Positions 20,578 to 31,672 of a DNA stretch of 64,000 nucleotides are shown piece by piece (position 1 is the first letter of the stretch; each line of letters starts with the position of its first letter). A program made the translations under genes and the position numbers. Origin of the DNA: Pseudomonadota bacterium (lineage in GTDB: Bacteria; Pseudomonadota; Gammaproteobacteria; Steroidobacterales; Woeseiaceae); assembly GCA_027618995.1 (NCBI GenBank), contig JAQCGO010000006.1, forward strand, positions 1 through 64,000, read 5' to 3'. The notes beneath the pieces are model-generated. The model was not told where the DNA came from and ran no database searches. It saw only the letters and a list, made by a program, of their open reading frames with translations.

Positions 20578-20581
<4 letters not shown>

Positions 20582-21630
20582 ACAAGGATTTCGGGGTGGT
20601 CACGTAGATAGCGGTTATGGGCAAATCGGACAATGACCGAGAGTACGGCGGCTGCCGGTAGCGCGAGCAGGACGCCAAAGAACCCAAACAACTGACCACC
20701 CGCCGCCACCGCAAAAATGACAATGACCGGATGCAAGCCGATACGATCGCCAACGAGTTTTGGTGTCAGCAACGAGCCTTCGAGCAACTGTGCGATGCTG
20801 AACGTCGCGATCACCCCCATCATGAGCCAGAACGGATTCGGTTCCAGTGCAACCGTGAGCGCCGCAAGCACGATACCGAACACAAATCCAAGATAAGGAA
20901 CAAAGCTGACCAGGCCGGAGACGACGCCGATCGCTATCGCGAATTTCAAGCCGACGAAGCTCAGGCCCAGCGAATAGATGCAGGACAGCGCCAGCATGAC
21001 GAGTAGCTGACCACGCAGGAAAGCGCCCAGCACCTCATCGGTTTCCCGTGCCAGCTGCAACACCGTGGCACGCTGTTGCGCCGGTATCAAAGCGCCGATA
21101 TGGGCCATGATCTTGTCCCAGTCACGCAACAGATAAAACGTGATGATGGGGACGAGAAAAAGGCTCAGGACCGCCGCTGCCAATGCGCCACCCGATCGCG
21201 TCACCGACAACAGGACTTTGCTGCCCCAGCTGCCGGCCATATCGCTGTAGCGTGCAAGGAACGCGCCGATGCCTACATCCTCACCGGGCTCGACGCCGAT
21301 CAGGTCCATGAGGGCCGGCAACCAGACCTGCTCGACGCGCAGCACGAGATCGGGCAAGGCAGACATCAACGCCGACACCTGGGTGCGAATCAGTGGCCCG
21401 ACGAGCAACACGAGCAAACCGAGCACGAGAAAGGTCAACAGGAAAACGGCGACGACGGCCAGCCAACGCGGCAAGCGGTATTTTTGCAGCCGGTCGGCCA
21501 GCGGATCACCCATATACGCGAGCAGCGCAGAGGCTACAAAGGGTGTCAGCACCGGCGCCAGCAGGTACAGCAGCCAGCCCAACAACGCAACAGCGATCAG
21601 CCAGTTAGTCCGTCGATCTGCAGTACTCAT
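20578..21630 (-). CDS. AI-2E family transporter / PerM-type permease
   Basis: A 350-residue membrane protein with about eight TM segments. The N-terminus LLAYMGDPLADRLQKYRLPR and the C-terminal GLVSFVPYLGFVFGIVLAAL with PKLVGDRIGLHPVIVIFAV are typical of the AI-2E exporter family, often called PerM. The transported molecule is unknown. The hda overlap and conserved adjacency suggest an operon, together with the CDP-alcohol transferase four bases upstream. Confidence 0.9.
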
Positions 21631-21633
21631 GCT

Positions 21634-22179
21634 TCAGGCTCCGGTGCGTGCGCTGCGAATCCAGTTCCACACATAGTCACAACCGCTGATGACGACGGTA
21701 ACGAGGACCGCAGCGCCAAGCACGGTTATGGTGATGTTGTCCGGCCATCCATAGCCTGCTTCGGACATCACGAATACCAGGAACACGAATTCCAGCACGG
21801 TATTCAGCTTGCTGATGCGCGTTGGTTCACCCTCAAGCCGGCGGACGAGGTAGTGATAAATAAACGAACCGGCCACAATGATGACGTCGCGGAAAATGAC
21901 GATGGCCGCCAGCCATATCGGGATATGACCCAGGTACGCCAGCGTTCCGTACGACCATGCGACCAGCAATTTGTCGCCGGCCGGATCGAGAAAAGCGCCG
22001 AGGCGAGTGTCCCAGTGATAGGTCTTTGCGAGGTAGCCATCAACGCCGTCCGAAAGGCCAGCGATCAGGAACAGGCCCAGTGCCCAAGCGAACTCCCCCT
22101 GCACGAACATCCACAATATCGGCAGGATCAGAGCAATCCGCATAATCGATATAGCGTTGGGTAACCAGCGTAGGGGCAT
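21634..22179 (-). CDS. CDP-alcohol phosphatidyltransferase
   Basis: A 181-residue membrane enzyme with five to six TM helices. The family signature D-x2-D-G-x2-A-x9-G-x3-D-x3-D is present from residue 44 (DGVDGYLAKTYHWDTRLGAF then LDPAGD), with Lys in the usual Arg position. This resembles PgsA, which makes phosphatidylglycerol phosphate, but cardiolipin or other alcohol acceptors are possible. It lies 32 bases after the DUF2066 gene. Confidence 0.85.
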   Translation of the reverse strand: MPLRWLPNAISIMRIALILPILWMFVQGEFAWALGLFLIAGLSDGVDGYLAKTYHWDTRLGAFLDPAGDKLLVAWSYGTLAYLGHIPIWLAAIVIFRDVIIVAGSFIYHYLVRRLEGEPTRISKLNTVLEFVFLVFVMSEAGYGWPDNITITVLGAAVLVTVVISGCDYVWNWIRSARTGA

Positions 22180-22211
22180 TAGTATTTTTTTAGCTTATTA
22201 GTGAAAAAATG

Positions 22212-23231
22212 TCAGGGGCTGTAAAAAAATTCCAACGCCTCATCGTCCATGCCATTCTGCTCGATCAGGCCATTGAATCGCAATGCTCGACGCAATCTCT
22301 CTGCGCCGCCGCGCGCTTCGACCCCATATCGGACTCGATCGCCGAAGACCTCTTTGACCGAAAAACTCTCGATTACGCTGGTCGCAGCCAACATGTGCTG
22401 GATCGCGGCATAGGCGTCCACCGAGTCGATCCCGGAAACACTGAGCTGCACAGTTTGCAGCGGCGCGCTGCCGCTGACGGCAAATTCGCTGGCCAGAAGA
22501 TCCGCCACCTGGCCGATGACCGCCTCGGGCTCACCTTCCCAGGAACGCTCCTCACCGCCGAAATAGTAGTTCCAGCGATTGCGCTGGCCGGTCGCCGGCC
22601 GAATTCGGCCAACCAATATCGAGTCCACGTCGTAACGCGCCGAAGCCGCCAGCAATGGATCATCGAAACCGCCCCAGATGTCACTGAAACCGACGTTTTG
22701 CAGGTCTTCGGTGTCCAGAAGCGGAAACAGCACGGGTAATCCACGTTGCTCAGCCATATCGAGAACGCGCTGTCGCAACAGGCGATTGCGATCGATTGAG
22801 CGTGCCTCGTCGGGAGTACGCTCCGGGTCGTCGGCCGTGATTATTTCGCGGTCGCCCTGCCCCCAGTCGACGGCGAGCCAGACCAGGGTGACCGGACGAT
22901 CATCGCCCCAGACGGTCTGGCCGGTTTGCCGCAGCATTGATTCGATGGCCTCGCCATCAAAAGACACCCACAGCGTATCGTCATCTCCGGGTCGAAATTG
23001 CACCACGTAGGCCGCCGGGTTCGGGAAAAGCAGTGCTACCTTTTCCCTATCTGCGCTTAATTCCGAGCCCGCCACGCGCAACAGCACTTCGAGCAGCGCG
23101 GTTTCGTAGGCCTGTTCACGCGGATCTTCCGCTTCGGCATCCAGTGCAACCTGCGCCGTGTACAGCGCGGCCACTTCAACGGCTTGCGCCGCAAATGCAG
23201 CCAACAGGGCGCCGGACAGCAGCAGGCACAT
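22212..23231 (-). CDS. DUF2066 domain exported protein
   Basis: A 339-residue protein with a signal peptide ([16 protein letters not shown]) and the DUF2066 pattern: an N-terminal domain ([16 protein letters not shown]), [22 protein letters not shown], and a C-terminal repeat ending RFNGLIE. Function is unknown. ATG 23231 is the only plausible start; the open frame continues through the purM promoter region but has no homology there. It is divergent from purM (138 bases) and leads into the CDP-alcohol transferase, permease and hda. Confidence 0.85.
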   Translation of the reverse strand: MCLLLSGALLAAFAAQAVEVAALYTAQVALDAEAEDPREQAYETALLEVLLRVAGSELSADREKVALLFPNPAAYVVQFRPGDDDTLWVSFDGEAIESMLRQTGQTVWGDDRPVTLVWLAVDWGQGDREIITADDPERTPDEARSIDRNRLLRQRVLDMAEQRGLPVLFPLLDTEDLQNVGFSDIWGGFDDPLLAASARYDVDSILVGRIRPATGQRNRWNYYFGGEERSWEGEPEAVIGQVADLLASEFAVSGSAPLQTVQLSVSGIDSVDAYAAIQHMLAATSVIESFSVKEVFGDRVRYGVEARGGAERLRRALRFNGLIEQNGMDDEALEFFYSP

Positions 23232-23369
23232 AAGCGCCGCCGCCTGATATTTCGCAACATCAGTACCTGTAAAAAACCGCGATTTCAGCAAGGGTGGTTT
23301 CCCCGTCTGTGCCCAAGCACTATTATATCGCCGAATTCGGGCGCCGCCCGAAACTCTTTCCGGATTGAA

Positions 23370-24389
23370 ATGAGCAACAAGCCAATGACGTACAAAGATG
23401 CCGGCGTCGATATCGATGCCGGCGACGATCTGGTCGAACGCATCAAACCGATGGCGCGACGAACAATGCGACCTGAAGTATTGTCCGGCCTGGGTGGTTT
23501 TGGTGGCCTGTTCGCGTTGCCGCCGAACCGCTATCGCGAGCCTGTACTGGTATCGGGCACGGACGGTGTTGGCACCAAGCTGATGTTGGCGCACCAGCTG
23601 AATCGACATGACACGATCGGTATCGACCTGGTCGCCATGTGTGTCAATGATGTGCTTGTGCAAGGGGCCGAGCCGCTGTTCTTTCTCGATTATTTTGCCT
23701 GCGGGCAACTCGACGTCGATGTCGCGGCCAGCGTCGTCGGTGGTATCGCCGAGGGCTGTGTGCTAGCCGGCGCTGCACTCATCGGTGGTGAGACGGCCGA
23801 AATGCCCGGTATGTATCCGCAAGGCAGCTACGATCTCGCCGGATTCTGCGTTGGCGTCGTCGAGCGCGCTGCAATGATTGATGGCAGCACGATTGTAGAC
23901 GGTGACGTACTGATCGGCCTGGCGTCCAGCGGACCCCATTCGAATGGCTATTCACTAATCCGCAAAGTGCTTGATCGCGACCCGCAGGCGAAAATTGACG
24001 GCCGCAGCGCCGGCGAAGTGTTGCTCGAACCGACACGTATTTATGTTCGTGCGATTCTCGCGCTGATGCAGGCGGTCACGGTCAAGGGGCTGGCGCATAT
24101 CACCGGCGGCGGCATCAGCGAGAATCTGCCGCGCGTTATTCCGGCAAACTTGCATGCCGAGATCGATACCTCGAGTTGGCAGCCCGGCGCAGTTTTCGAC
24201 TGGCTCGCCGCCACCGGCAACATCACGAGCGAGGAAATGCGGCGTACCTTCAATTGCGGCATCGGCATGATTGCGGTAGTTGCAGCAAGCGACGCTGACC
24301 AGACTTTGGCCGCATTGCGTGCCAGCGGCGAACGCACCTGGCGACTCGGCCGGATCGCCGCCGGCGAGGCTGCGGTGCAATATCTTTGA
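23370..24389 (+). CDS. purM: Phosphoribosylformylglycinamidine cyclo-ligase (PurM)
   Basis: A 339-residue AIR synthase, the fifth step of purine synthesis. Motifs: [63 protein letters not shown] and [18 protein letters not shown] 23370 or 23385 could start; the first is preferred because it follows a purine-rich GATTGAA. Its stop overlaps purN (TTGA). Confidence 0.96.
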   Translation: MSNKPMTYKDAGVDIDAGDDLVERIKPMARRTMRPEVLSGLGGFGGLFALPPNRYREPVLVSGTDGVGTKLMLAHQLNRHDTIGIDLVAMCVNDVLVQGAEPLFFLDYFACGQLDVDVAASVVGGIAEGCVLAGAALIGGETAEMPGMYPQGSYDLAGFCVGVVERAAMIDGSTIVDGDVLIGLASSGPHSNGYSLIRKVLDRDPQAKIDGRSAGEVLLEPTRIYVRAILALMQAVTVKGLAHITGGGISENLPRVIPANLHAEIDTSSWQPGAVFDWLAATGNITSEEMRRTFNCGIGMIAVVAASDADQTLAALRASGERTWRLGRIAAGEAAVQYL

Positions 24390-25036
24390 ACAGTAATCGC
24401 TGTCGTGCCGCGATACTGATTTCCGGCTCGGGCAGCAACCTGCAGGCATTTATCGACCAGGTCGCCGGCCAGCAGCTGGAACTCGACATCGTGCAAGTCA
24501 TTAGCAATCGCCTCGATGCATTTGGTCTGACACGAGCAAGCAAAGCCGGCATAGCGACACATTGCCTGCTACACGATCAGTTTGCGGATCGTGAATCGTT
24601 TGACCGGGCGCTGGCGCGGGAACTGGACGACGCGCGACCGGACCTGTTGATCCTGGCCGGCTTCATGCGAATTTTAAGCCCATGGTTCGTGGCGCATTAC
24701 AACGGCCGGATTCTGAACATACATCCGGCCTTGTTGCCGGCTTACCCCGGGCTCAATACACACCAGCGCGTGCTGGACGCCGGGGAACAATGGCATGGCA
24801 GCACGGTGCATTTCGTTACCGAACAACTCGACGGTGGACCAGGGGTTCTACAGGGGCGATTGCTTGTTGCCGCCGATGAAGCTGCAGCCGATCTTGCGCG
24901 TCGCGTGCAGGCCGTGGAACACCAGATCTATCCCGCAACGGCGGCGATGTTCGCGAGCGGCCGGCTCGAGTATCGGGCTGGGGCCGCCTGGCTGGACGGC
25001 GAACGCCTGCAGCAGCCGGTCGTTCGCGACTTCTGA
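24386..25036 (+). CDS. purN: Phosphoribosylglycinamide formyltransferase (PurN)
   Basis: A 216-residue GAR transformylase, the third purine step, using 10-formyl-THF. It shows [30 protein letters not shown], the catalytic [12 protein letters not shown] (Asn-His) and [15 protein letters not shown] (Asp). The start is TTG 24386, overlapping the purM stop by four bases, so it is translationally coupled. It ends at a shared bidirectional terminator. Confidence 0.94.
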   Translation: MNSNRCRAAILISGSGSNLQAFIDQVAGQQLELDIVQVISNRLDAFGLTRASKAGIATHCLLHDQFADRESFDRALARELDDARPDLLILAGFMRILSPWFVAHYNGRILNIHPALLPAYPGLNTHQRVLDAGEQWHGSTVHFVTEQLDGGPGVLQGRLLVAADEAAADLARRVQAVEHQIYPATAAMFASGRLEYRAGAAWLDGERLQQPVVRDF

Positions 25037-25058
25037 AAAGGGTCTGACCCTTTTTCAG
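25033..25058. terminator. Bidirectional terminator shared by purN and dcd
   Basis: CTGAAAAGGGTC (25033-25044) pairs with GACCCTTTTTCAG (25046-25058) around a one-base centre, with one extra T in the right arm. A-rich and T-rich arms give a T tract in both directions. The hairpin contains the stop codons of both convergent genes. Confidence 0.7.
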
Positions 25059-25621
25059 GTTCTCGGCAGGGTGACGCCCTTCTGGCCCTGGTACTTGCCG
25101 CCCCTATCGCGGTACGAAGTCTCGCACTCCTTATCAGACTCAAGGAACAACATCTGCGCGACACCCTCGTTGGCGTAAATTCGGGCCGGCAGCGGCGTTG
25201 TATTCGAGAACTCGAGCGTAACGTGCCCCTCCCACTCGGGTTCAAGCGGTGTCACGTTAACGATGATGCCGCAACGCGCGTAGGTCGACTTTCCCAGGCA
25301 AATGGCCAGCACGTTGCGTGGAATGCGAAAATACTCGATCGTACGCGCGAGCGCGAACGAGTTCGGCGGAATAACGCAGGTATCACTGTTGATGTCGACG
25401 AAACTGCTGGCGTCGAAGGACTTCGGGTCAACGACGGCAGAATTGATGTTGGTGAAAATCTTGAACTCGGCGGCACAGCGAACATCGTAGCCATAGCTCG
25501 AGGTTCCGTAGGAAACGATCGACCGTCCGTTGTGCGTGCGAACCTGCCCCGGCTCGAACGGTTCGATCATGCCGTGCTGCTCGGCCATGCGCCGGATCCA
25601 GCGGTCCGCTTTGATACTCAT
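25055..25621 (-). CDS. dcd: dCTP deaminase
   Basis: A 188-residue trimeric enzyme converting dCTP to dUTP for thymidylate synthesis. Motifs: [14 protein letters not shown], the active-site stretch [41 protein letters not shown] with the catalytic Glu, and [10 protein letters not shown] in the form [16 protein letters not shown] 25621 shares one base with the mrp stop. Confidence 0.95.
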   Translation of the reverse strand: MSIKADRWIRRMAEQHGMIEPFEPGQVRTHNGRSIVSYGTSSYGYDVRCAAEFKIFTNINSAVVDPKSFDASSFVDINSDTCVIPPNSFALARTIEYFRIPRNVLAICLGKSTYARCGIIVNVTPLEPEWEGHVTLEFSNTTPLPARIYANEGVAQMLFLESDKECETSYRDRGGKYQGQKGVTLPRT

Positions 25622-26715
25622 CAGCCGGCCTCGATAACGATTTTCGGAAACTTGCTGCTGTAATCCTTGCCCTGCAGCGCCAGAATCGCGGTCATACGCC
25701 GTGCGGCCAGGAAATATTGCTGTGCGGCCGTCGAAGCGGGATCCGCATGGACCGTCGGGTTACCGCCATCCGTCTGTTCCCGAATGCGCAGGTCGAGCGG
25801 CAGAGCCGCCAGCAACGGCACATCGAAATCTACGGCCATTTGCTGCCCGCCACCGGCACCGAAGATAGTCTCCTCGTGACCACATTGAGTACAGACGTGG
25901 GTACTCATGTTTTCGATCACGCCAAGAACCGGCACCGACACTTTGCGAAACATCGCCAGGCCCTTGCGCGCATCGAGCAAGGCGATGTCCTGAGGTGTGG
26001 TCACAATGACCGCACCACTGACCGGCACTTGTTGTGACAGGGTCAATTGAATGTCGCCGGTTCCGGGCGGCATATCCACAATCAGGTAATCGAGGTCGTG
26101 CCAGGTGGTCTGCAGCAACAACTGATTCAGTGCCGAAGTCACCATCGGACCGCGCCATACCATCGGTTGATCCTGATCGACCAGGAACCCGATCGACATC
26201 ACCTGCAATCCGTATGCCTGCAGGGGCTGCATGGTCTTGCCATCGATGCTCGTGGGCTGCTTGCCGGCAAGCCCCAGCATATGCGGCTGGCTCGGCCCAT
26301 AAATATCGGCATCGAGCAATCCGACGGTGGCTCCGTCAGCAGCCAGCGCCAGGGCCAGGTTCACAGCAACCGTCGACTTGCCAACCCCGCCTTTGCCCGA
26401 CGCTACCGCGATCACATTGCGAATCTCGGCCATCGGCTTGAGATTGCGTTGTACGCCGTGGGCAACGACCCGCGTCGAGAAGCGGATCTCCGTTGGCCGG
26501 TCGTCGCCGTTTGCAGCAATTGCGGCGATCACCGCCTGTCGATAGCTCTCATGCGCACCGGAGGCCGGAAACCCGAGCTCGATATGCGCAATGATTCGAC
26601 CGTCCGCGTCGCTACACTCGAGAACGCGTCCGACATCGGCAATTTTTCGGGCAATGCCCGGTAACTCAATGGAATTGACGAAGTTTTTCACATTCGATTC
26701 TGCTGACAGCGTCAC
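25621..26715 (-). CDS. apbC: Iron-sulfur cluster carrier Mrp/ApbC
   Basis: A 364-residue P-loop ATPase carrying Fe-S clusters to target proteins. The N-terminal MIP18-like domain spans about 1-85; the deviant Walker A is [17 protein letters not shown] (about 107-123), followed by [24 protein letters not shown] and the C-terminal CTQCGHEE cysteine pair (CxxC) that holds the cluster. Start GTG 26715. Operon with dcd. The gene is divergent from the kinase locus. Confidence 0.94.
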   Translation of the reverse strand: MTLSAESNVKNFVNSIELPGIARKIADVGRVLECSDADGRIIAHIELGFPASGAHESYRQAVIAAIAANGDDRPTEIRFSTRVVAHGVQRNLKPMAEIRNVIAVASGKGGVGKSTVAVNLALALAADGATVGLLDADIYGPSQPHMLGLAGKQPTSIDGKTMQPLQAYGLQVMSIGFLVDQDQPMVWRGPMVTSALNQLLLQTTWHDLDYLIVDMPPGTGDIQLTLSQQVPVSGAVIVTTPQDIALLDARKGLAMFRKVSVPVLGVIENMSTHVCTQCGHEETIFGAGGGQQMAVDFDVPLLAALPLDLRIREQTDGGNPTVHADPASTAAQQYFLAARRMTAILALQGKDYSSKFPKIVIEAG

Positions 26716-27048
26716 ATTTCGAACGCTGGTATTAGGTAAAATCTGACTCTATGTACCTCCTGGACGGAGGCCTGTGCGCGCACATTGTAACGAAGCCTGT
26801 GGCGGTTCCAAGCCCTGATTTCACATGGCCTTGAAATTAATGTGCGTGGGATCGATGTGGCATAATGCCGCCTCGGAAAATTGGTTGGCAGTACGGAGTC
26901 AGCAGGTTCTGCGAATCTTGTACTTCGCCTGGGCAAGAGCGAACAGTTTGCTAGCATATGCACGAGAAATAGTGATTCCGTGTACCGGGATGCCGCTTGG
27001 CGGCGCGTCCGGCAGCATTGTTCGCGCCGAATTTCCGGTTTCTGCCCT
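26716..27048. other. Divergent intergenic region between apbC and the HEAT-kinase gene
   Basis: This 333-base region holds no gene I can support. A CATAAT box (26861-26866) preceded by GTGG is a candidate -10 for the kinase operon; the same GTGGCATAAT string precedes metG. Two short overlapping frames here end at or run into the kinase start but show no recognisable protein. Confidence 0.5.
26857..26866 (+). promoter_or_regulatory. Candidate -10 region (GTGGCATAAT) for the kinase-pilT operon
   Basis: GTGGCATAATGCCGCC matches the sequence before metG (GTGGCATAATCGCGG). No convincing -35 hexamer sits at 16-18 bases, so recognition would depend on the extended upstream bases. It lies about 180 bases before the GTG start at 27049. 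Confidence 0.33.
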
Positions 27049-29496
27049 GTGAGTCTGCTGGGCTCCTTCCGGGCGGACCAACTGATCACGCGGCTTGCTG
27101 CGGAAGCGAAACCGGATTCGCCGGCCGCACAGCGGCTCGTCAACAAGCTCAAGGGTCTCGGCCCAAAGGTAATTCCCAAGGCGATCGATGCGCTCGCCCT
27201 GTCCGACAAGACCCATACGATGGTATTCGTGGACATTCTGGCCAGCCTGGTGAACGACAAGACGCTCGCTGCCTACCGCGAGGGCCTTGCCGACGGCAAT
27301 GAACGCGTCGTATCGGGCACCGCCTGGGCCCTGTCCAGCAGCACCAGCTACAACGCCAACAATCTGCTCGAATTTTTCGACGAAGCCTAGGTATCGAAGC
27401 CCGCGCTGATCGAAGTCCTGCGGGTGCACAAGCAGGACCTTAGCATCCACGAACTGTTGCAACGCGCCTACAACGTGGACCCGAACGCCTCCGCCGCGCT
27501 GTTCAGGATCATCGAGGAAACGATTCGGCCCGAAATGATACCCGATCTAATCGCGCGCATGGGCGGCAGGGATCCGCACATCAAGATCCAGCTGATGAGC
27601 CTGCTCGGGAAGTTCAACAAGCCGGAAGTCAACCAGGCCCTGGAATTCCAGCTCAAGGATCCCAACAAGCTCGTGCGTAGCGCCGCCCTGTCCGCCCTTG
27701 CCAGCCGCGGCGGCTCCGTCAATATTGTCGCCGTCAGCAAGCTGTTGCAGGACCCTGATCTCGACGTGCAGAGAAAGGCCGTCGACATGCTGGTGCAGAT
27801 GAAGCATCCGGAAACCGTCAAATACCTGGCCGACGCCCTCAAGGATGAATCGGAGTATGCGCGCCGCGCCGCGGTTGAAGTGCTGAATGAACTCGGCGAT
27901 CGCGACTCCGTGAAGGACCTGCTCAACGTGCTCAAGGACAACGACTGGTGGGTGCGCTCGCGTGCCGGCGATGCGCTCGCTGAAATTGGCGGGCCAAAAG
28001 TCGTCCAGGCGGTAGTTGCGCTGATCCGCGACGAGGACGAGGAAATTCGTCGTACCGCCATTGAAATACTGAATGCCACCAAGGATGAGGCCGCGGTCGA
28101 CCATCTGATCAAGGCGACTAACGATGCCGACTGGTGGGTGCGCGAGCGTTCCGTTGACGCATTATCGAAGATCGGCAGTGCCAAAGCCCTGCCACGCTTG
28201 CTCGAGATGCTCGGCAAGGATGCCAAGACCGACACCGTGGTGATCCGGGCACTCGGCAAGATCGGCAATCAGGACCACATCTCGAAACTGGTGCCGATGC
28301 TCAATCGACCCGAGCGCGATGTACAGGTCGAGGCCATCAAGGCGATTTCCGCTTTGGCGGACGAGTCGCATGCCGACACCGTCCGCAACGTCCTGCGGAA
28401 AATCAAGCAATCCGATGAGCCAACAATCGTCAACAGCGCTGACAAGGCGCTCAAGGCGCTCGATGCACGCTTCTCGGAGACGGTGCTCGCAGAGAACAAG
28501 CGCGCCGAGAAAATTGGCGAACACACGAAAACGCTGTTGCTCGACAACGAGGACCTGGAAAAACTGCTCGGCGTGCAACTACCGCCCGCAACACCCGATG
28601 CAACTGCCGGCGCCGCGACAAGCGCGACAAGCTCGCCTGCCATGGCTGCCCCGGTCCTCGACATATCGAAGCTCAACCCGGGCGACATCATCGATGGTCG
28701 CTACAAATACATCGAGAAAATCGGCAAGGGTGCCTTCGGTACCGTACTGCTGATGCACGACGAAGTGGTCGACGAGCAACTGATATTGAAATTCCTCAAT
28801 CCCAACTTGTCGTCTGACGAAGAGATGATGAAGCGCTTCGTGCACGAATTGCGTTATTCACGCAAGATTACGCACCGTAACGTCATACGAATCTATGACT
28901 TCCTGCACCTGCAGGGCTGTTTTGCCATTTCGATGGAATACTTTCCGTCGCATACGCTGTCCGGCGAAATACCGAACAGCAAACCAATGGCGTTAAAAAA
29001 GGCGCTGAAGTATTCGCGCGACATGGTGACCGGCATGACGATTGCCCACCAGGCCGGTGTCATACACCGGGACCTGAAGCCGGCCAACATCCTGGTGAAC
29101 GAGGAAGGCCTGCTCAAGATCGTGGATTTCGGTGTCGCGGCAGCGGCGTCGAGCGGCGATACCCAGCTGACGAAAACCGGTTATGTTATTGGCTCGCCGA
29201 AATACATGGCACCCGAGCAGATTCTCGGCAAGAAGGTCGATGAAACTGCAGACGTGTACAGTATCGGCGTTATCATGTATGAGATGACGACAGGCGTTCC
29301 GCCTTACAGCCGCGGTGACCACATGTCAGTCATGTATCAGCACGTGCAGGGCAAGGCCAAACTGTGTCAGGAAATCAATCCAGAAATACCGGACGAATAC
29401 GCAGCGATCATTGCCAAGGCAATGTCGGTCGACAAGACCAAACGCTTTCAGTCAATGGACGAACTCACCGAAGCGCTGGAAGCGCTGCAGATATAG
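27049..29496 (+). pseudogene. HEAT-repeat Ser/Thr protein kinase interrupted by an in-frame TAG
   Basis: Read through, this is one 816-codon frame. GTG 27049 starts GSFRADQLITRLAAEAKPDS and HEAT repeats; TAG at 27388-27390 (codon 114) interrupts them; the same frame then continues with more HEAT repeats to about 28480 and a Hanks-type kinase: GKGAFGTVLL, Lys in LILKFL, HRDLKPANI near 29065, DFGVAA, GSPKYMAPEQ. No indel surrounds the stop. The downstream part lacks a good restart (GTG 27424 has no ribosome site). It could be a nonsense mutation, a sequencing error or a read-through codon. The kinase ends six bases before the first PilT ATPase, so it heads that operon. Confidence 0.8.
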
Positions 29497-29502
29497 GCAA
29501 TC

Positions 29503-30615
29503 ATGGCTCGCATTGATGCGTTCTTGAAACTCGGCCTCGCACAGGGCTGTTCCGACGTGCACCTGGCCGTCGGCGTGCCGCCGATGTTGCGCATGAATGG
29601 CGACCTGATGCCGATCAAATTTCGCGAGTTGGCGGACACCGAGCTCGAAAGTTACGTGCTCGAAGTTCTGACCAAGAATCAGCAGGAGAAACTGCACGCC
29701 GGCCACGACATCGACTTTTCCTACGTCAGCGCAGATGGCGGCCGATTTCGCGTCAACGTATTTCGTAAATCCACCGGTTATGGGGCGGTTTTTCGGCATA
29801 TCCCGGGCAATGTGCCAACCCTGGAACAACTCAAGGTACCGGCTATCCTGACCGAGTTCTGCGAATACCCTCAGGGTATGGTGCTGGTAACCGGTTCGAC
29901 CGGAACCGGCAAGTCAACGACGCTGGCCGCGATGGTTAATCATCTGAACGAAACCCGTAACCTCAATATCATCAGCCTCGAAGATCCGATTGAATTCGTA
30001 CACCCCAGCAAGAAGTGCCAGGTCATACAACGTGAACTGGGTACGCATTTGACGTCGTTCGCCGACGGCGTTCGCGCCGCCATGCGCGAGGACCCGGATG
30101 TCATCCTTGTGGGCGAGTTGCGCGATCCCGAGACCATCTCCATGGCCATGACGGCCGCCGAAACCGGCCACCTCGTGCTGGGCACCCTGCACACGACTGG
30201 TGCCGTCAAAACTATCGACCGTATTATCGACGCACTGCCCGCCGATTTGCGCGAGCAAACAAAAGGGTTTTTGTCCATGAGCCTCAAGGCCGTCGTAACG
30301 CAGGTCCTGATCAAGACACCGGACGGTCGCGGACGTCGTGCGATATTCGAAATCCTGGTCAATAACCGCGCAATTTCGAAACTGATAACGACCGATCAGA
30401 CGCACCAGATCGCATCGCAGCTGCAAACCGGCCGGGACCTCGGCATGCAAATGATGGATCAGGCGTTGATGGATGCCATCAATGCCAAGGAAGTTGATCC
30501 CGACGATGCGTACCGCTACGCCAATGAAAAGAAGCGCTTCCATCGCTTCGTAACCAACAAGGACCTGGTGCCATTGGTTGACGTTGGCGGCAACGAGAAA
30601 TTGCTCAATGGCTAA
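29503..30615 (+). CDS. PilT-family twitching motility ATPase
   Basis: A 370-residue type IV pilus ATPase of the retraction type. N-terminal PAS-like domain (about 1-100), Walker A GSTGTGKSTTLAAM (about 131-144), Asp box ISLEDPIEFVH, Walker B DVILVGELRDPETI and His box TGHLVLGTLHTTGA. It is longer and more divergent than canonical PilT at the C-terminus (EKKRFHRFVTNKDLVPL). It begins six bases after the kinase stop and overlaps the next ATPase by eight bases. Confidence 0.92.
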   Translation: MARIDAFLKLGLAQGCSDVHLAVGVPPMLRMNGDLMPIKFRELADTELESYVLEVLTKNQQEKLHAGHDIDFSYVSADGGRFRVNVFRKSTGYGAVFRHIPGNVPTLEQLKVPAILTEFCEYPQGMVLVTGSTGTGKSTTLAAMVNHLNETRNLNIISLEDPIEFVHPSKKCQVIQRELGTHLTSFADGVRAAMREDPDVILVGELRDPETISMAMTAAETGHLVLGTLHTTGAVKTIDRIIDALPADLREQTKGFLSMSLKAVVTQVLIKTPDGRGRRAIFEILVNNRAISKLITTDQTHQIASQLQTGRDLGMQMMDQALMDAINAKEVDPDDAYRYANEKKRFHRFVTNKDLVPLVDVGGNEKLLNG

Positions 30616-31669
30616 GATCGACCGCTATTTGCAAGAAGCGCTGAAGCAAAGGGCGTCCGACCTGCATTTCGTATCCGGCGACCCGGCGCGTGTGCGTGTG
30701 CACGGCGATCTGCGTGTTTTGATGGACGAAAGGCTCACGACCGAATTCGTGCGGGAGTGCCTGTATGAAATCATGGACGTCACCGCGCAACGCACGTTCG
30801 AGGCCAAAGAATCTGCCGATTTTGCTTACAACATCGAGAACGTCTCACGCTTTCGCGTCAATATATTTCGCCACATCAACGGCATCGGCGCGGTATTACG
30901 TGCCATCCCGTCGACCGCCCTGACCCTCGAGCAGCTGAAGATGCCCAAGGTCGTGTATGACCTGTGCAAGCAGACGTCAGGCATGATCCTGGTGACCGGC
31001 AAGACCGGTTCCGGCAAGTCAACGACGCTGGCGGCAATGATCGACTCCATCAACAAGAGCATGAAGGGGCATATCCTCACGATTGAGGATCCGATCGAGT
31101 TTGTACACACGACCAAGAACTGCCTGATCAGCCAACGTGAAATCGGCGAGCACAGCGATTCGTTCGCGGATGCCCTGCATTCGGCCTTGCGTGAGGATCC
31201 CGACGTCGTACTCGTGGGTGAAATGCGCGACCTCGAGACCATCAGCATTGCCGTGACGGCCGCTGAAATGGGCATTCTCGTCATGGGCACGCTGCACACC
31301 AACGGTGCCGCGCAGACCGTCGACCGCATTATCAACTCGTTCCCGGCTGACAAGCAGGCACAGATTCGCACCATGATCTCGACCTCGCTGCGCGGCGTTG
31401 TGTCGCAGCAGTTGCTGCCGACCAAGCAGCAGGCCGGTCGGGTCGCAGCCCTCGAGGTATTGATTAATACCTCGGCCGTGGCCAACCTGATCCGGCAGGG
31501 CAAGCTTGATCAGCTCGAGACCGCCATGCAATCGGGCGGTGCGATGGGTATGCAGACTATGGACTCGGCCCTGATGGTGCTGGTTGAAGGCGCCATAGTT
31601 TCGGGCAGGGAGGCCTACCTGCAGGCGAACCATAAAGCGAAGTTCGATCGCTTCAAGGATGAAGTCTGA
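30608..31669 (+). CDS. Second PilT/PilU-family ATPase
   Basis: A 353-residue paralogue of the preceding ATPase: Walker A GKTGSGKSTTLAAM, LTIEDPIEFVHTTKNC, DVVLVGEMRDLETI, LVMGTLHTNGAAQTVDRI. In the usual pilT-pilU pair the second is an accessory retraction ATPase, so this may be PilU-like, but motif similarity to PilT is closer than in classical PilU. ATG 30608 overlaps the upstream gene, implying coupling. About 43 bases precede metG. Confidence 0.9.
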   Translation: MAKIDRYLQEALKQRASDLHFVSGDPARVRVHGDLRVLMDERLTTEFVRECLYEIMDVTAQRTFEAKESADFAYNIENVSRFRVNIFRHINGIGAVLRAIPSTALTLEQLKMPKVVYDLCKQTSGMILVTGKTGSGKSTTLAAMIDSINKSMKGHILTIEDPIEFVHTTKNCLISQREIGEHSDSFADALHSALREDPDVVLVGEMRDLETISIAVTAAEMGILVMGTLHTNGAAQTVDRIINSFPADKQAQIRTMISTSLRGVVSQQLLPTKQQAGRVAALEVLINTSAVANLIRQGKLDQLETAMQSGGAMGMQTMDSALMVLVEGAIVSGREAYLQANHKAKFDRFKDEV

Positions 31670-31672
31670 AAC

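Noticed and set aside
21076-22164. Plus-strand frame of 362 codons
   Set aside because: Antisense to the permease and CDP-alcohol transferase; Gln/His/Arg-rich without a family.
26825-27052. Plus-strand frame of 75 codons before the kinase
   Set aside because: No family resemblance; it overlaps the candidate promoter and just touches the kinase start.
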